From the NCBI GenBank assembly GCA_964364175.1, contig CAYILR010000001.1, positions 132,710 through 196,709 on the forward strand: a stretch of DNA of 64,000 nt, given 5' to 3'. A model generated the notes under the pieces. The model was given only the letters and a program-made list of their open reading frames with translations. It searched no databases and had not been told where the DNA came from. The translations under genes were made by a program, and so were the position numbers. Numbering within the stretch: position 1 is the stretch's first letter; each line of letters opens with the position of its first letter. The DNA comes from CAYILR01 sp964364175 (GTDB lineage Bacteria > Bdellovibrionota > UBA1018). Shown here one piece after another: positions 33,564-42,727 of the stretch.

Positions 33564-34667
33564 TTATACAGCGAATCTAAAATGCATCACATCACCATCT
33601 TTGACGACGTAGTCTTTGCCTTCGAGGCGGAGTAGACCAGCGTCCTTGATCGCAGATTCGCTCTTGTGCTTCATCAGATCGTTGTAGTGATAGACTTCGG
33701 CTTTGATGAATCCTTTTTCGAAATCAGTGTGGATGACTCCAGCGGCTTGTGGCGCTTTGTCGCCTTTGTGGATCGTCCATGCACGAACTTCGACTTTTCC
33801 GGCGGTGAAATAGGTTTGCAAGCCGAGCAGCTCATACCCAGCGCGAATCACACGGCTGAGGCCGGGTTCTTCCATTCCCATATCTTTGAGGAAGGCTTCT
33901 TTCTCAGATTCTTCAAGCTCTGCGATTTCGGATTCGATTTTTCCGCAGATGGGGATGACTTTGCTGCCTTCTTTTTCTGCGAGAGCGGCGACTTCTTTGA
34001 CCCAGGGGTTTTCAAAAGGAGCTGAGGCAGTGGCTTCGTCGACATTGGCGACGTACATGACTTTTTTGGCGGTGATTAAGTGGAAGTCGTGAACGAGTGC
34101 CAGGTCTTCTGCGCTGAGTTTGAGGGATCGAACTGGCTTGCCGGATTCGAGTGCGTTTTTGATGGGTTCCAAAACTCCAATGACAGCGCCAGCCTTCTTG
34201 TCCGTCCCTGTTTTTGCTGCCTTCTGTGTAGCGTTGAATCTTTTATTCACGGTATCGAGATCAGCAAAAATCAATTCCATGTCGATGACAGAAATATCTC
34301 GAGTGGGATTCACCGATCCATCGACGTGAATAATGTTGGGGTCATCAAAGCAGCGAACGACGTGAACGATGGCCTGGGTTTCGCGAATGTGGCCGAGGAA
34401 CTGGTTGCCGAGTCCTTCGCCCTTGGATGCGCCTTTGACCAAACCTGCGATGTCGACAAAGGTCATCGTGGTGGGAATCAGCTTGTCGGGTGGAATGTAG
34501 CGGGCAATGTCTGCGAGCCTGGGATCAGGAACTTTCACGATACCCGTATTGGGATCGATGGTGCAGAAAGGATAGTTGGCTGCTTCTGCTTTTGCAGAAG
34601 TCAGAGCGTTGAAAATAGTCGATTTCCCGACGTTTGGTAGTCCTACGATTCCACAAGCGAAACCCAT
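33564..34667 (-). CDS. ychF: redox-regulated ATPase YchF
   Basis: A 367-aa Obg-superfamily P-loop protein. G1 is GLPNVGKST near residue 8, followed by the switch region YPFCTIDPNTGIV, the G3 VDIAGLVKGASKGEGLGNQFL, and a C-terminal TGS domain (FTAGKVEVRAWTIHKGDKAPQAAG, in two parts). As in other YchF proteins the NKxD motif is replaced (YVANVDE), consistent with ATP preference. GGAG precedes the start. Confidence 0.96.
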   Translation of the reverse strand: MGFACGIVGLPNVGKSTIFNALTSAKAEAANYPFCTIDPNTGIVKVPDPRLADIARYIPPDKLIPTTMTFVDIAGLVKGASKGEGLGNQFLGHIRETQAIVHVVRCFDDPNIIHVDGSVNPTRDISVIDMELIFADLDTVNKRFNATQKAAKTGTDKKAGAVIGVLEPIKNALESGKPVRSLKLSAEDLALVHDFHLITAKKVMYVANVDEATASAPFENPWVKEVAALAEKEGSKVIPICGKIESEIAELEESEKEAFLKDMGMEEPGLSRVIRAGYELLGLQTYFTAGKVEVRAWTIHKGDKAPQAAGVIHTDFEKGFIKAEVYHYNDLMKHKSESAIKDAGLLRLEGKDYVVKDGDVMHFRFAV

Positions 34668-34694
34668 TGATATCTCCGTTCGTAAGGGAATTGT

Positions 34695-35861
34695 TTAGTC
34701 GATAGATGCCGCACTACGCAAGAACCTTCTTGATTCAGGGCCGATTTGGACCATCACGCGGTGTAGGGTATTTTCTATATTTTGTAATGATTTGTCCTGG
34801 TGGGACTCCTTGAGAATTTGAACTAAGTTGACTCCTGGCTCTGTCACTCCAAAAACATAGGTAGGATCGTCAATGAATTTTTTTGGAATATTTTGTCGCA
34901 GGACTTTGTCCACTTCATTAGAAAAGGACACAGATTCTGCTGTAATCACGGAGCGGACTCGCCCTAACTCAAAATCGGGTTGTTTGGAATCTGAAGAAGG
35001 CGCGTCCTCAAGAGGGAGCTGAGCCTGGAGATTTTCCAGCGCCAAATGCCGATTGGACACGAGCTGAATGCGATTGTTTTTGAAGCTGTGAAAGCCAAGC
35101 ATATCCAGAGCATTGATGGCGAGCATTTTGATTGTACCGACTCCGGGCAGGACCCGGGCATGGTAGGGCTGGGTGAGATCCTGAACGTAATGTAGTCCCC
35201 ATCCCGTAAATCTCCATCCCCAATAAGGGTGACCCGAGCGGAACGCGAATCGGGCGAGTGAGAGGTATTGATAAATTCTGAACTCAGGCAGGCAGCGTTT
35301 CAAAAAGGGTGCAGCGGAATAAATAATCCCCGACTCATGATAAAAACCCATGTGGAATGGAGCTTGAGTTCCGAATGATAAAGCCGGATTCCCGAAGGGT
35401 TGGGATCCGAATCCATAAAGCTTCCCCAGGTCAGTGCCATTATCCTCCCAAAGCCCGATATCCATTCCATCATCGGGTTCATCGGTGGCTGTGGTGAGAA
35501 CGTCCTGTGGGGAGACCAGAGCGTCCTCATTGGGTACTGAAAAAGAGAATTTTGGCTGTGGATTGACACGCAGAGCTTGGAGGAACGAGGCTTGGGGAAA
35601 CTGAAGAGCGTCGGGCCTAGGTGGATATTTGGAAATAAAATCTCGAGCGAATTTTTCTTGTTCGTTGAGAAGCAGGGTAAGTCTTTTGGTTTCGGCTTGG
35701 ACGAAGGAATCCAGACTTTCGGCTCGAATGGGTTTTGCTTCTCGAATTTTGGGTAGATCACGGATGGCATGTGCAGTGATGCGTGCGTGATTGTCCCAGG
35801 CGTGGAGTGGAAACGAGTAAAATAAAATCAACAGAGTCAGTTGCGAAGCAGTCCGAAGCAT
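34695..35861 (-). CDS. secreted S1/P1-nuclease or phospholipase C-like protein (copy 2)
   Basis: A 388-aa protein with a signal peptide ending SFPLHA, so the mature chain would begin WDNHARITAHAI. An N-terminal Trp followed by His is the zinc-binding start of the phospholipase C/S1-P1 nuclease superfamily. The later segment WGLHYVQDLTQPYHARVLPG gives the family-like HxxxD...H. It is a close paralogue of the next upstream gene and follows AGGGGGAG, so the two are probably co-transcribed. Whether it attacks nucleic acid or lipid is unknown. Confidence 0.6.
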   Translation of the reverse strand: MLRTASQLTLLILFYSFPLHAWDNHARITAHAIRDLPKIREAKPIRAESLDSFVQAETKRLTLLLNEQEKFARDFISKYPPRPDALQFPQASFLQALRVNPQPKFSFSVPNEDALVSPQDVLTTATDEPDDGMDIGLWEDNGTDLGKLYGFGSQPFGNPALSFGTQAPFHMGFYHESGIIYSAAPFLKRCLPEFRIYQYLSLARFAFRSGHPYWGWRFTGWGLHYVQDLTQPYHARVLPGVGTIKMLAINALDMLGFHSFKNNRIQLVSNRHLALENLQAQLPLEDAPSSDSKQPDFELGRVRSVITAESVSFSNEVDKVLRQNIPKKFIDDPTYVFGVTEPGVNLVQILKESHQDKSLQNIENTLHRVMVQIGPESRRFLRSAASID

Positions 35862-35893
35862 GTGCTCCCCCTTCCCTCCGCATCCTGCTACGG

Positions 35894-35913
35894 GACTGTA
35901 CTGATGTACAGTC
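35894..35913. repeat. perfect 8-bp hairpin between the paralogous secreted genes
   Basis: GACTGTAC-TGAT-GTACAGTC lies in the 70-nt gap between the two S1/P1-like genes. No T run follows on either strand, so it is more likely an mRNA processing or stability element than a terminator. Confidence 0.4.
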
Positions 35914-35931
35914 GGGAAAGTTCGCTCCTGC

Positions 35932-37284
35932 TCACTTTTGATATACCGCAGTACGAATAAACCGACGAGTCTCGGGGCCGACTTGCTTCATTACCTGCAA
36001 TAAAAGATTTTGAAGATTTTGGATCTCTTCCATTTTACCCGAGTCTTCGAGAATCTGAAGCAGGTTGACTTCTGGATCGTTGACGCCAAAGTGATAATCC
36101 GGATTATAGACATACTCTCTCGGAAGATTTTTTCTCAGTGCTCGATCAGTCATGGAACACCATCGTGTGGATTCAGCTGAAATTCGATCACGAATATCTT
36201 CGAAGGCAAAAGCTTCGAGGTTGGGCGCGCTCCAATCGCCGCTGGCATCGCTCAAAGTCCGGACGAGTGCCGAGTCATCGTCATGTGCAGTCATGGCTCG
36301 AACCAGAGCATGCATTTCAAAATTCTCCAGAGACAAGTGGCGATTCGCGACTAAAGTGATTCGGTTGTTTTTGAATGAGTGAAATCCAACTTTGTCTAAA
36401 ATATTGATCCAAAGCATTTTGAGTGTACTGACACCGGGCAAAACGCGTGCGTGATAGGGTTGAGTCAAATCTTGGATGTAGTGCAATGCCCACCCAGTGA
36501 ATCTCCAACCCCAGTAGTCGTGGCCAGTTCTAAAGGCGTATTGTGCCAGTGATAGAAATTGATAAATTCTGAGTTCAGGATAGGTGCGTTTCAGAAATCC
36601 AGCAGCAGCGTAGATAATTTTGGCCTCGTGATAAAAGCCCATGTGAAACGGAGCCTGAGTTCCGAATTCTTGAGTGGGATCACCGAAGGGTTGCTCGCCG
36701 AAGGCGTAGGCTTTTCCGAAGTCTGTTTTGTTGTCGCTCCAAAGGCCGATATCCAATCCATAATCTGGCTCGTCCGCAGCCGAAGCAACGACGTCAGCAG
36801 CTCTGGCTCGATCCCCTTCACGAAGAGCCACAAAAGGGGATTCGCCGCGGAATGCACCCAATACCAAAGTCACATCGGTGATTGCCATGGATGGCTCGGT
36901 CGGAGTAGGTGCGCCTGGGACGAGATAACGATACAAAGCAGTTTTGGAATTTGGGTTCACTCGGAGTGCGTGAAGGAAACGGGTCTTGAGTTCTGCATCA
37001 GTGCCGGATGCGTTGGTAAATTTGAGAGCACTGGGAAGTGTGGGATAAGTAGGAATGCGCGATTGAGCAAAAGATTCTTGGGTTTCAAGCAGAGTCGCGA
37101 GTCCGTTTTTTTCAGCTTGAAGAAATGATTCCAAAGATTCGACTTGGGGTGATTCGGAGTCGATAATTTCTGGGAGATTTCGGACGGCTGCAGCGGTGAG
37201 AGCGGTGTGGTTTTCCCAGGCTTGAGCGGTGAATGAGATCAAAATTGAAAATATGCCTATACAAAATGTATGTTTCAGTTTCAT
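35932..37284 (-). CDS. secreted S1/P1-nuclease or phospholipase C-like protein (copy 1)
   Basis: A protein of about 450 aa with a signal peptide (FCIGIFSILISFTAQA), giving a predicted mature N-terminus WENHTALTAAAV. It shares with its neighbour the segments GTQAPFHMGFYHEAKIIYAA, HDYWGWRFTGWALHYIQDLT and QPYHARVLPGVSTLKMLWIN, where the histidines and aspartate fit zinc ligands of the S1/P1 nuclease and phospholipase C fold. It is longer than copy 2 by insertions near residues 105-160 and 310-350. The frame opens at 37320, but the start at 37284 gives a clean signal peptide and lies 7 nt after a -10-like box. Confidence 0.6.
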   Translation of the reverse strand: MKLKHTFCIGIFSILISFTAQAWENHTALTAAAVRNLPEIIDSESPQVESLESFLQAEKNGLATLLETQESFAQSRIPTYPTLPSALKFTNASGTDAELKTRFLHALRVNPNSKTALYRYLVPGAPTPTEPSMAITDVTLVLGAFRGESPFVALREGDRARAADVVASAADEPDYGLDIGLWSDNKTDFGKAYAFGEQPFGDPTQEFGTQAPFHMGFYHEAKIIYAAAGFLKRTYPELRIYQFLSLAQYAFRTGHDYWGWRFTGWALHYIQDLTQPYHARVLPGVSTLKMLWINILDKVGFHSFKNNRITLVANRHLSLENFEMHALVRAMTAHDDDSALVRTLSDASGDWSAPNLEAFAFEDIRDRISAESTRWCSMTDRALRKNLPREYVYNPDYHFGVNDPEVNLLQILEDSGKMEEIQNLQNLLLQVMKQVGPETRRFIRTAVYQK

Positions 37285-37291
37285 GTGCGCG

Positions 37292-37320
37292 AAAATACAG
37301 GAAATTATTACATAACGCAA
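37292..37320 (-). promoter_or_regulatory. candidate promoter of the S1/P1-like gene pair
   Basis: On the - strand TTGCGT (37320-37315), a 17-nt spacer and TATTTT (37297-37292) are followed after 7 nt by the ATG at 37284, implying a leaderless transcript. Confidence 0.35.
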
Positions 37321-37373
37321 AGGGAAATTTTCAATTGACTAATTTCGTAAAGAATGCGAAATAGTCTGCAATT

Positions 37374-37871
37374 ATGCCCTCATTTGATGTCTCATCCGAA
37401 GTCAATTGGCACGAAGTGGAAAACGCCGTTCAACAGGTGACCAAGGAAATCGCCCAACGCTTTGATTTCAAAGGCGTGAAGACCGAAGTCAAACTGGATC
37501 TCAAAGAAAAAACGGTCACTCTCTGGTGCAGCGAAGACGGTAAACTAGAATCATTGAATGATGTTTTGCAGGGTAAATTTGTGAAACGTGGGGTTTCTCT
37601 TCTTTCGTTGGAATACAAAGACGTCGAGGAAGCTTTCGGCAGCAGCGCTCGTCAAGTGATTGGAATTCAAGCAGGAATCTCGAAAGAAAAAGCCAAAGAA
37701 ATTATCGGTGCTTTGAAAGAAAGCAAACTGAAAGTCCAGGCACAAATCCAAGACGAAAAGGTTCGAGTCAGTGGAAAAAATCGGGATGATTTGCAGGCAG
37801 CGATCGCAGAGCTGAAAAGTCGCCAAGACGTGCTGAAAGTGCCCATGCAATTTGGAAATTTTCGGGATTAA
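37374..37871 (+). CDS. yajQ: YajQ-family nucleotide-binding protein
   Basis: A 165-aa protein of the DUF520 family, beginning MPSFDVSSEVNWHEVENAVQ and containing RFDFKGVKTEV and QVIGIQAGISKEKAKEI. Family members bind nucleotides, and one in Xanthomonas binds cyclic di-GMP. Length and N-terminus are standard. It lies 2 nt before rimO. Confidence 0.94.
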   Translation: MPSFDVSSEVNWHEVENAVQQVTKEIAQRFDFKGVKTEVKLDLKEKTVTLWCSEDGKLESLNDVLQGKFVKRGVSLLSLEYKDVEEAFGSSARQVIGIQAGISKEKAKEIIGALKESKLKVQAQIQDEKVRVSGKNRDDLQAAIAELKSRQDVLKVPMQFGNFRD

Positions 37872-37873
37872 AA

Positions 37874-39358
37874 ATGAATAGCAGTACCTCACAAAAAAGC
37901 CCCGTTTACTTTGTCAGTCTAGGATGCCCAAAAAATCTGGTCGACTCGCAGGTGATGTTGGGCGTGCTCGAAAAAGATCGCTACACTGTCACACAAAATC
38001 CTGAATCAGCTGAAGTCATCATCGTCAATACTTGCTCCTTCATTGAAGCGTCCAAAAAAGAATCGATCGATACTATTTTGGAAATGGCAGACTACAAGGA
38101 AACCGGAAAATGCAAAGTTCTGGTAGCTTCAGGCTGCCTGTCGCAACGCTACTCAAAAGATCTAGAAACAAAGCTTCCTGAAGTAGATATGTTCATCGGA
38201 ACTGGCCAGTACCACCGAGTGACTGAGCTCTTGAACGAGCGAAGCCGTGCGTTGGAAGTGGGCGATCCGATGCCGAAGCGTTCTTATGTGGATCAGCCTG
38301 CTTTTATTCACACCGAAAAAGATCCGCGGATTTTGACGGGCGCTACTTATACTGGATATCTGAAAATTTCTGAAGGCTGCAATCGTCGATGTGCTTTTTG
38401 CATCATTCCAAAACTTCGTGGAAATGTTCGTTCTCGTACTGTGGAGTCTCTGGTTGCGGAAGCCAAGCAAATGGCAGCACAGGGAATTCGCGAGTTAAAT
38501 CTGGTGGCGCAGGATTTGACAGAATATGGAATGGAAGGAAAGTATAAGGAAAGCTTAGAAACGCTTCTTCCCGAGCTTTGTAAAATCGAAGGTGTGGAGT
38601 GGATTCGATTGCACTATGTTTATCCAGACCAGTTTTCTGATGAGTTGGTGGAAATCATCGCTCGCGAACCAAAAATCGTAAAATACTTGGATATGCCGAT
38701 TCAGCACACGAACGATCGTGTTTTGAAAAGCATGAATCGTCGTTTGACTCGAGAAAAGCTTTTCCCGCTCATTGAAAAACTTCGTGCGAAAATTCCAGGA
38801 GTTGTTTTCAGGACTTCGATCATTGTCGGATTCCCCGGAGAAACCGAAGAGGAATATCAGCAGCTTTGCAATGATTTGACTGCGTTGAGCCTCGATCATG
38901 TGGGAGTTTTTCAGTACTCGCGAGAAGAGGGAACCCAAGCAGCGGAGATGGGCGAGCAAATTCATCCTTCAACAAAAAGGCGTCGTTTGCGTGGTTTGAT
39001 CGAGCTTTTGCAAAAGCAATCACTTGAGCGGAACGAAAAATACGTGGGCCAGAAAACCATCGTGATGGTCGAGGGTCCAAGCGAAGAAACAGAGCTCTTG
39101 CTTCAAGGTCGAATGCCAGTTCAGGCCCAAGAAATCGATGGTCACGTCTTGATCAATGACCTGCTAGATGATGCCCAGCTTGCGCCAGGTGATTTGATCG
39201 AAGTAGAAATCACCGAGGCCATGCCGCACGACCTGGTCGGGCGTATGACAGGTTGGGTTTCGAAAAACCCACACGCTCGGCAAACCAGCACTGCACAACC
39301 CGGTATGCGAGTGGAAACTCCTTCTGAGCGCACGTTGTCCGCGTCGCATCGACACTAG
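37874..39358 (+). CDS. rimO: ribosomal protein S12 methylthiotransferase RimO
   Basis: A 494-aa radical SAM enzyme that adds a methylthio group to an aspartate of S12. The N-terminal UPF0004 domain starts VSLGCPKNLVDSQ with cluster cysteines in NTCSF and GCLSQ. The radical SAM motif is GCNRRCAFCIIPKLRG, and a TRAM domain lies near 375-450. The last 40 residues (SKNPHARQTSTAQPG and on) form a polar extension beyond the usual length of about 440-450 aa. Confidence 0.95.
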   Translation: MNSSTSQKSPVYFVSLGCPKNLVDSQVMLGVLEKDRYTVTQNPESAEVIIVNTCSFIEASKKESIDTILEMADYKETGKCKVLVASGCLSQRYSKDLETKLPEVDMFIGTGQYHRVTELLNERSRALEVGDPMPKRSYVDQPAFIHTEKDPRILTGATYTGYLKISEGCNRRCAFCIIPKLRGNVRSRTVESLVAEAKQMAAQGIRELNLVAQDLTEYGMEGKYKESLETLLPELCKIEGVEWIRLHYVYPDQFSDELVEIIAREPKIVKYLDMPIQHTNDRVLKSMNRRLTREKLFPLIEKLRAKIPGVVFRTSIIVGFPGETEEEYQQLCNDLTALSLDHVGVFQYSREEGTQAAEMGEQIHPSTKRRRLRGLIELLQKQSLERNEKYVGQKTIVMVEGPSEETELLLQGRMPVQAQEIDGHVLINDLLDDAQLAPGDLIEVEITEAMPHDLVGRMTGWVSKNPHARQTSTAQPGMRVETPSERTLSASHRH

Positions 39359-39369
39359 GACACACCCAG

Positions 39370-40341
39370 ATGAGTTGGTCGTCTGACTTGATTCAAGCCT
39401 GCCACCAAATCGGTGGATTTGATTTGGCAGGGATAGTCGACATTGAATCTCAACTCCAAGATCCCGATTCGATTTTTCAGCAAAGTGTTCGTCATTACGA
39501 TGCATGGCTATCGCAAGGGCACGCAGGCGAGATGGAATATTTGAAGCGTGGGAGGGATCGAAGAGCAAATCCAAAACTAGTATTTCCAGAAGTGAAAAGC
39601 GTCTTGTCAGTTGTATTGCGATATCCCAGCGCTCCGCTGGGATCCGTCAACCCAGAAGAAGGTGTTCGATATGCCAGATATTTGCGCGGAGGAGATTATC
39701 ACACAGTCATTGCTGATCAACTTGAATCAGTGCTTCAATCCATCGCCACGCACGATTTGAAATGGAAAATCTGCGTGGATACGAGTGCAGTTCTGGAAAG
39801 AACCTGGGCCTATCTCTGTGGACTCGGTTGGATTGGAAAAAACACTCTGCTGATTCATCCCAAGCTGGGGAGTTATTTACTCTTGGGCACGGTTTTCCTC
39901 AATCAAGAGTCGGGTCAGCCTGTGCAGCCGTTGCCAGATTTTTGCGGCAACTGCTCTCGGTGCTTGGAGGGATGTCCGACAAAAGCTTTCGTGAAACCGC
40001 ATGAGCTCGATTCCACAAAATGCATCAGTTATCTCACGCTAGAAAAAAGGGGAGAATTTTCTATTGAAGAAAAACAGCTCAAGCGAATGGGGAACTGGGT
40101 TGCGGGCTGTGATATTTGCCAGGAGGTGTGTCCATTTAATCTCAAAATTTCAAAAACGGACTTGCTTCCAGCAGAGCAGAGCTTTCCTGATACATGGGTG
40201 GATCTCACTGCTGAATCCCACGAAGATTATCGTGCAAGGATCAAAAAAACAGCTCTGAGTAGAATTAAACCCGCTGAATTTAAGAGGAACCTGAAGCAGG
40301 CTCACCTGAATTCTCGATCTTTTGAGGTTCAGAAAATTTAA
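39370..40341 (+). CDS. queG: epoxyqueuosine reductase
   Basis: A 323-aa cobalamin- and iron-sulfur-dependent enzyme, last step of queuosine synthesis in tRNA. It contains CVDTSAVLERTWAYLCGLGW, WIGKNTLLIHPKLGSYLLLG, and two [4Fe-4S] motifs, CGNCSRCLEGCPTKAF and CDICQEVCPFN. Its last 62 nt overlap the end of a convergent gene. No other queuosine genes are nearby. Confidence 0.94.
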   Translation: MSWSSDLIQACHQIGGFDLAGIVDIESQLQDPDSIFQQSVRHYDAWLSQGHAGEMEYLKRGRDRRANPKLVFPEVKSVLSVVLRYPSAPLGSVNPEEGVRYARYLRGGDYHTVIADQLESVLQSIATHDLKWKICVDTSAVLERTWAYLCGLGWIGKNTLLIHPKLGSYLLLGTVFLNQESGQPVQPLPDFCGNCSRCLEGCPTKAFVKPHELDSTKCISYLTLEKRGEFSIEEKQLKRMGNWVAGCDICQEVCPFNLKISKTDLLPAEQSFPDTWVDLTAESHEDYRARIKKTALSRIKPAEFKRNLKQAHLNSRSFEVQKI

Positions 40342-41305
40342 TGGAATAAATGCGGACAGGAATTCGTTTTGCAATGGGAAAAAACAGATGGATGGTTTTT
40401 AAATCAACAGTGAGATCTTTCAGAATATGAAAAAATCCAGGATGAAGGCATCGAACTACAGTTCTTCCTTCTTCATCAAATTCGATATTTTTTCCAGAAA
40501 ACAAATCGATGATGGGTGCTTCATTGATCTCGATTGCGATGCGCGCACTTTCGAGTTCCAATAATTCTTTCGCGGGCCCGGCCACAAGAGCAACGAAAGG
40601 TGTCATTGCTTTGAATTGGATTTGCGCATCGGAGTCGTCGGTTTCGATCCACTCCTTTTCTTTTTTCCAGCGTCCTTTGAGCACGATGTTGGCGTGCTCT
40701 GCGTCCCGAGGGAATTCGTACGAGCCGGTGTCCAAGAGCGGTGGAGTCTCAGTTTGGTACAAAGGGAGAAGGGGAAGGCCGTGTTCGTTCGTACGGACAA
40801 ATTTTTGAATCATTTTTTCAAAATGATAAGCAGCATTAACTCCCGCGCTTCTCTCAAGGATCTTGCCTTGAGTGAGTAGGATGTAATCCGGAAATTCTTG
40901 AATCTGAAGAGCAGACTTAATCGCGTTGTCGCTGTCCAAAACACAAATATAAGGCAAGTGGAGCTGTTGAAGCAGAATTTCTAGAAGGGATCGTTTTTTT
41001 AGAAATTCATAGGGAGCTGTCAGTACCGCAAGAAAATTGATTCCCAAAGCGGCATAGCGTCGCTGTTGTTCAATGAGCTGAGAAAGCGCGTTCTCCCCAT
41101 TATAGCTCATGAGGTCGAGAACCAGGATCACCCAGTCTTTTTTTTCAAATTCATCATTCAAAGGATAAATATTATGAGTTCCGTTGTCTGTTTGGATTGC
41201 AATAAAGAGAGGGGGGCTGCTATGCCAATAAGGCTTCAGGTCGTTTTTCGCCAGCGCAACGGCCTCTTCCTGCGAGAGTTCTTTTTCCTTAGGTTTCCAG
41301 ACCAT
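40280..41305 (-). CDS. thioredoxin-fold protein lacking CxxC, with DipZ-like C-terminal domain
   Basis: A 341-aa cytoplasmic-looking protein, not firmly assigned. Residues about 20-165 have the strand/helix pattern of a thioredoxin fold (DWVILVLDLMS, GINFLAVLTAPYEFLKKRS, IQEFPDYILLTQGKI), but the active-site cysteines are replaced by LTAPYEF. Residues 205-325 (LKGRWKKEKEW, ARIAIEINEAPI, RVYSIKF-type ending) resemble the galactose-binding-like C-terminal domain of DipZ proteins. Without CxxC it cannot be a classical reductase. It overlaps the MFS gene by 17 nt and the convergent queG by 62 nt. Confidence 0.5.
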   Translation of the reverse strand: MVWKPKEKELSQEEAVALAKNDLKPYWHSSPPLFIAIQTDNGTHNIYPLNDEFEKKDWVILVLDLMSYNGENALSQLIEQQRRYAALGINFLAVLTAPYEFLKKRSLLEILLQQLHLPYICVLDSDNAIKSALQIQEFPDYILLTQGKILERSAGVNAAYHFEKMIQKFVRTNEHGLPLLPLYQTETPPLLDTGSYEFPRDAEHANIVLKGRWKKEKEWIETDDSDAQIQFKAMTPFVALVAGPAKELLELESARIAIEINEAPIIDLFSGKNIEFDEEGRTVVRCLHPGFFHILKDLTVDLKTIHLFFPIAKRIPVRIYSIKFSEPQKIENSGEPASGSS

Positions 41306-42683
41306 TTTTTTTAATTTTCAGTAGGCAGGATAAAAAGGCTCCCAGCCCGAATAGTGCTGCGACATACAGCACATAATGAAACGACTCGATGTGATCCATC
41401 GTGAGTTCATATCGCCACGCCAGAAGCCCCGTGGCCACACCTGTGCCTGTGACCATGCCCATGTTCCTGACGGTTGCTAGCAAAGCGGAAGCGCTGCTGA
41501 GTTTTTCTCCAGGCACGGCGCTCATGATGGAATTATTGTTGGGAGATTGAAAAATTCCAGTGGCTGCTCCCATGCAGGCCAGCGCTACAAGAATTTGTGT
41601 TTTTGAAATGCTTGCGTTGAGACCTGCTCCAAACATTCCTGCAAGTGCAGCAATTGCAACGGTGCCCAGGAGCGCGCCCACAGCACTCAGGCCGGTGGAT
41701 CCAATTCGATCTGATAATTTCCCGCTGATGGGAGCTGTCACCAAAACAGCAATGGGGTTGGCAGTGAGCAGAATTCCTGTTTGATCCGAGGTCAATCCCA
41801 GGACTCCTTCCAGAAAAAAGGGCATCAAAATCATCGCGCTAGAAAAGGACACGAAACAGAAAAAGCTGGCCAGATTGGCCAGTCGAAACAGGGGAATTTT
41901 AAAAAGTGAAAGGTCGAGGATAGGCGATTGGGCTTTGAGTTCAACGCGAATGAGGAAAATGAAAAGCAAGAAACTGACCGCACCGATCACGAATCTGGGG
42001 ATCGGCAGAGATCCCATTCCTGGGAATGCGATCTGTGGGGATTCGACCGCTGCAATAAAGGTCAAAAGCAAAGCGGCCTGGAGACCAACACCCAACCAAT
42101 CAAAGGAGGGTCCCAGAGATTCGGGTCGAGTATGGGAGGGAATAAAACGATAGGCCAAGAAAATACCCAACAATCCGATGGGGATATTGATTAAAAATAA
42201 AACATTCCATCGCGCGTGCGCGAGCAATAATCCACCTAAGCTTGGGCCGCTCAGTAATCCCAAGCTGACAATCATGGAGAGAACTCCCAAAGCTGCTCCC
42301 CGTTTTCCAACGGGAAATGCTGAGGTGATAATGGCAGGTCCGTTCGACATGAGCATCGAGGCCCCTACCCCTTGGAGTGCACGTGCGCCGAGGAGTGCTG
42401 GAAGGGTGGGAGAAATGCCGCAAAGCAGAGATCCGAGAGTGAAAACGACGTAACCACTGATAAAGACTCTTCTTCTTCCGAGATAATCAGATAGGCGGCC
42501 AAAGGGTAGAGTTAGGCAAATCAGGGATAAAAGGTAGCTGATGACGACCCATTTAATGCGAGTGATCTCTGTATCAAACTCGCGGGTTAAGGTCGGCAGC
42601 GCGATATTTACGATGCTGGCGTCAAGTGTGGCCATGTAGGTCCCACACGCTACCGCAGCTAGTACCCACCATTTCTGAGTCAT
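41289..42683 (-). CDS. MFS drug transporter, DHA2 (14-helix) type
   Basis: A 464-aa integral membrane protein. It carries the DHA2 signature LDASIVNIALPTLTREF at the end of helix 1 and motif A GRLSDYLGRRRVFISG between helices 2 and 3. About 14 hydrophobic segments fit the EmrB/QacA group of proton-driven exporters. It is the first gene of a pair with the thioredoxin-fold protein and diverges from the transketolase genes. The substrate is unknown. Confidence 0.88.
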   Translation of the reverse strand: MTQKWWVLAAVACGTYMATLDASIVNIALPTLTREFDTEITRIKWVVISYLLSLICLTLPFGRLSDYLGRRRVFISGYVVFTLGSLLCGISPTLPALLGARALQGVGASMLMSNGPAIITSAFPVGKRGAALGVLSMIVSLGLLSGPSLGGLLLAHARWNVLFLINIPIGLLGIFLAYRFIPSHTRPESLGPSFDWLGVGLQAALLLTFIAAVESPQIAFPGMGSLPIPRFVIGAVSFLLFIFLIRVELKAQSPILDLSLFKIPLFRLANLASFFCFVSFSSAMILMPFFLEGVLGLTSDQTGILLTANPIAVLVTAPISGKLSDRIGSTGLSAVGALLGTVAIAALAGMFGAGLNASISKTQILVALACMGAATGIFQSPNNNSIMSAVPGEKLSSASALLATVRNMGMVTGTGVATGLLAWRYELTMDHIESFHYVLYVAALFGLGAFLSCLLKIKKNGLET

Positions 42684-42727
42684 CTTCCTTCAAAGTCTAA
42701 CAAGATTGATGTAAGAGGGGAACAACT

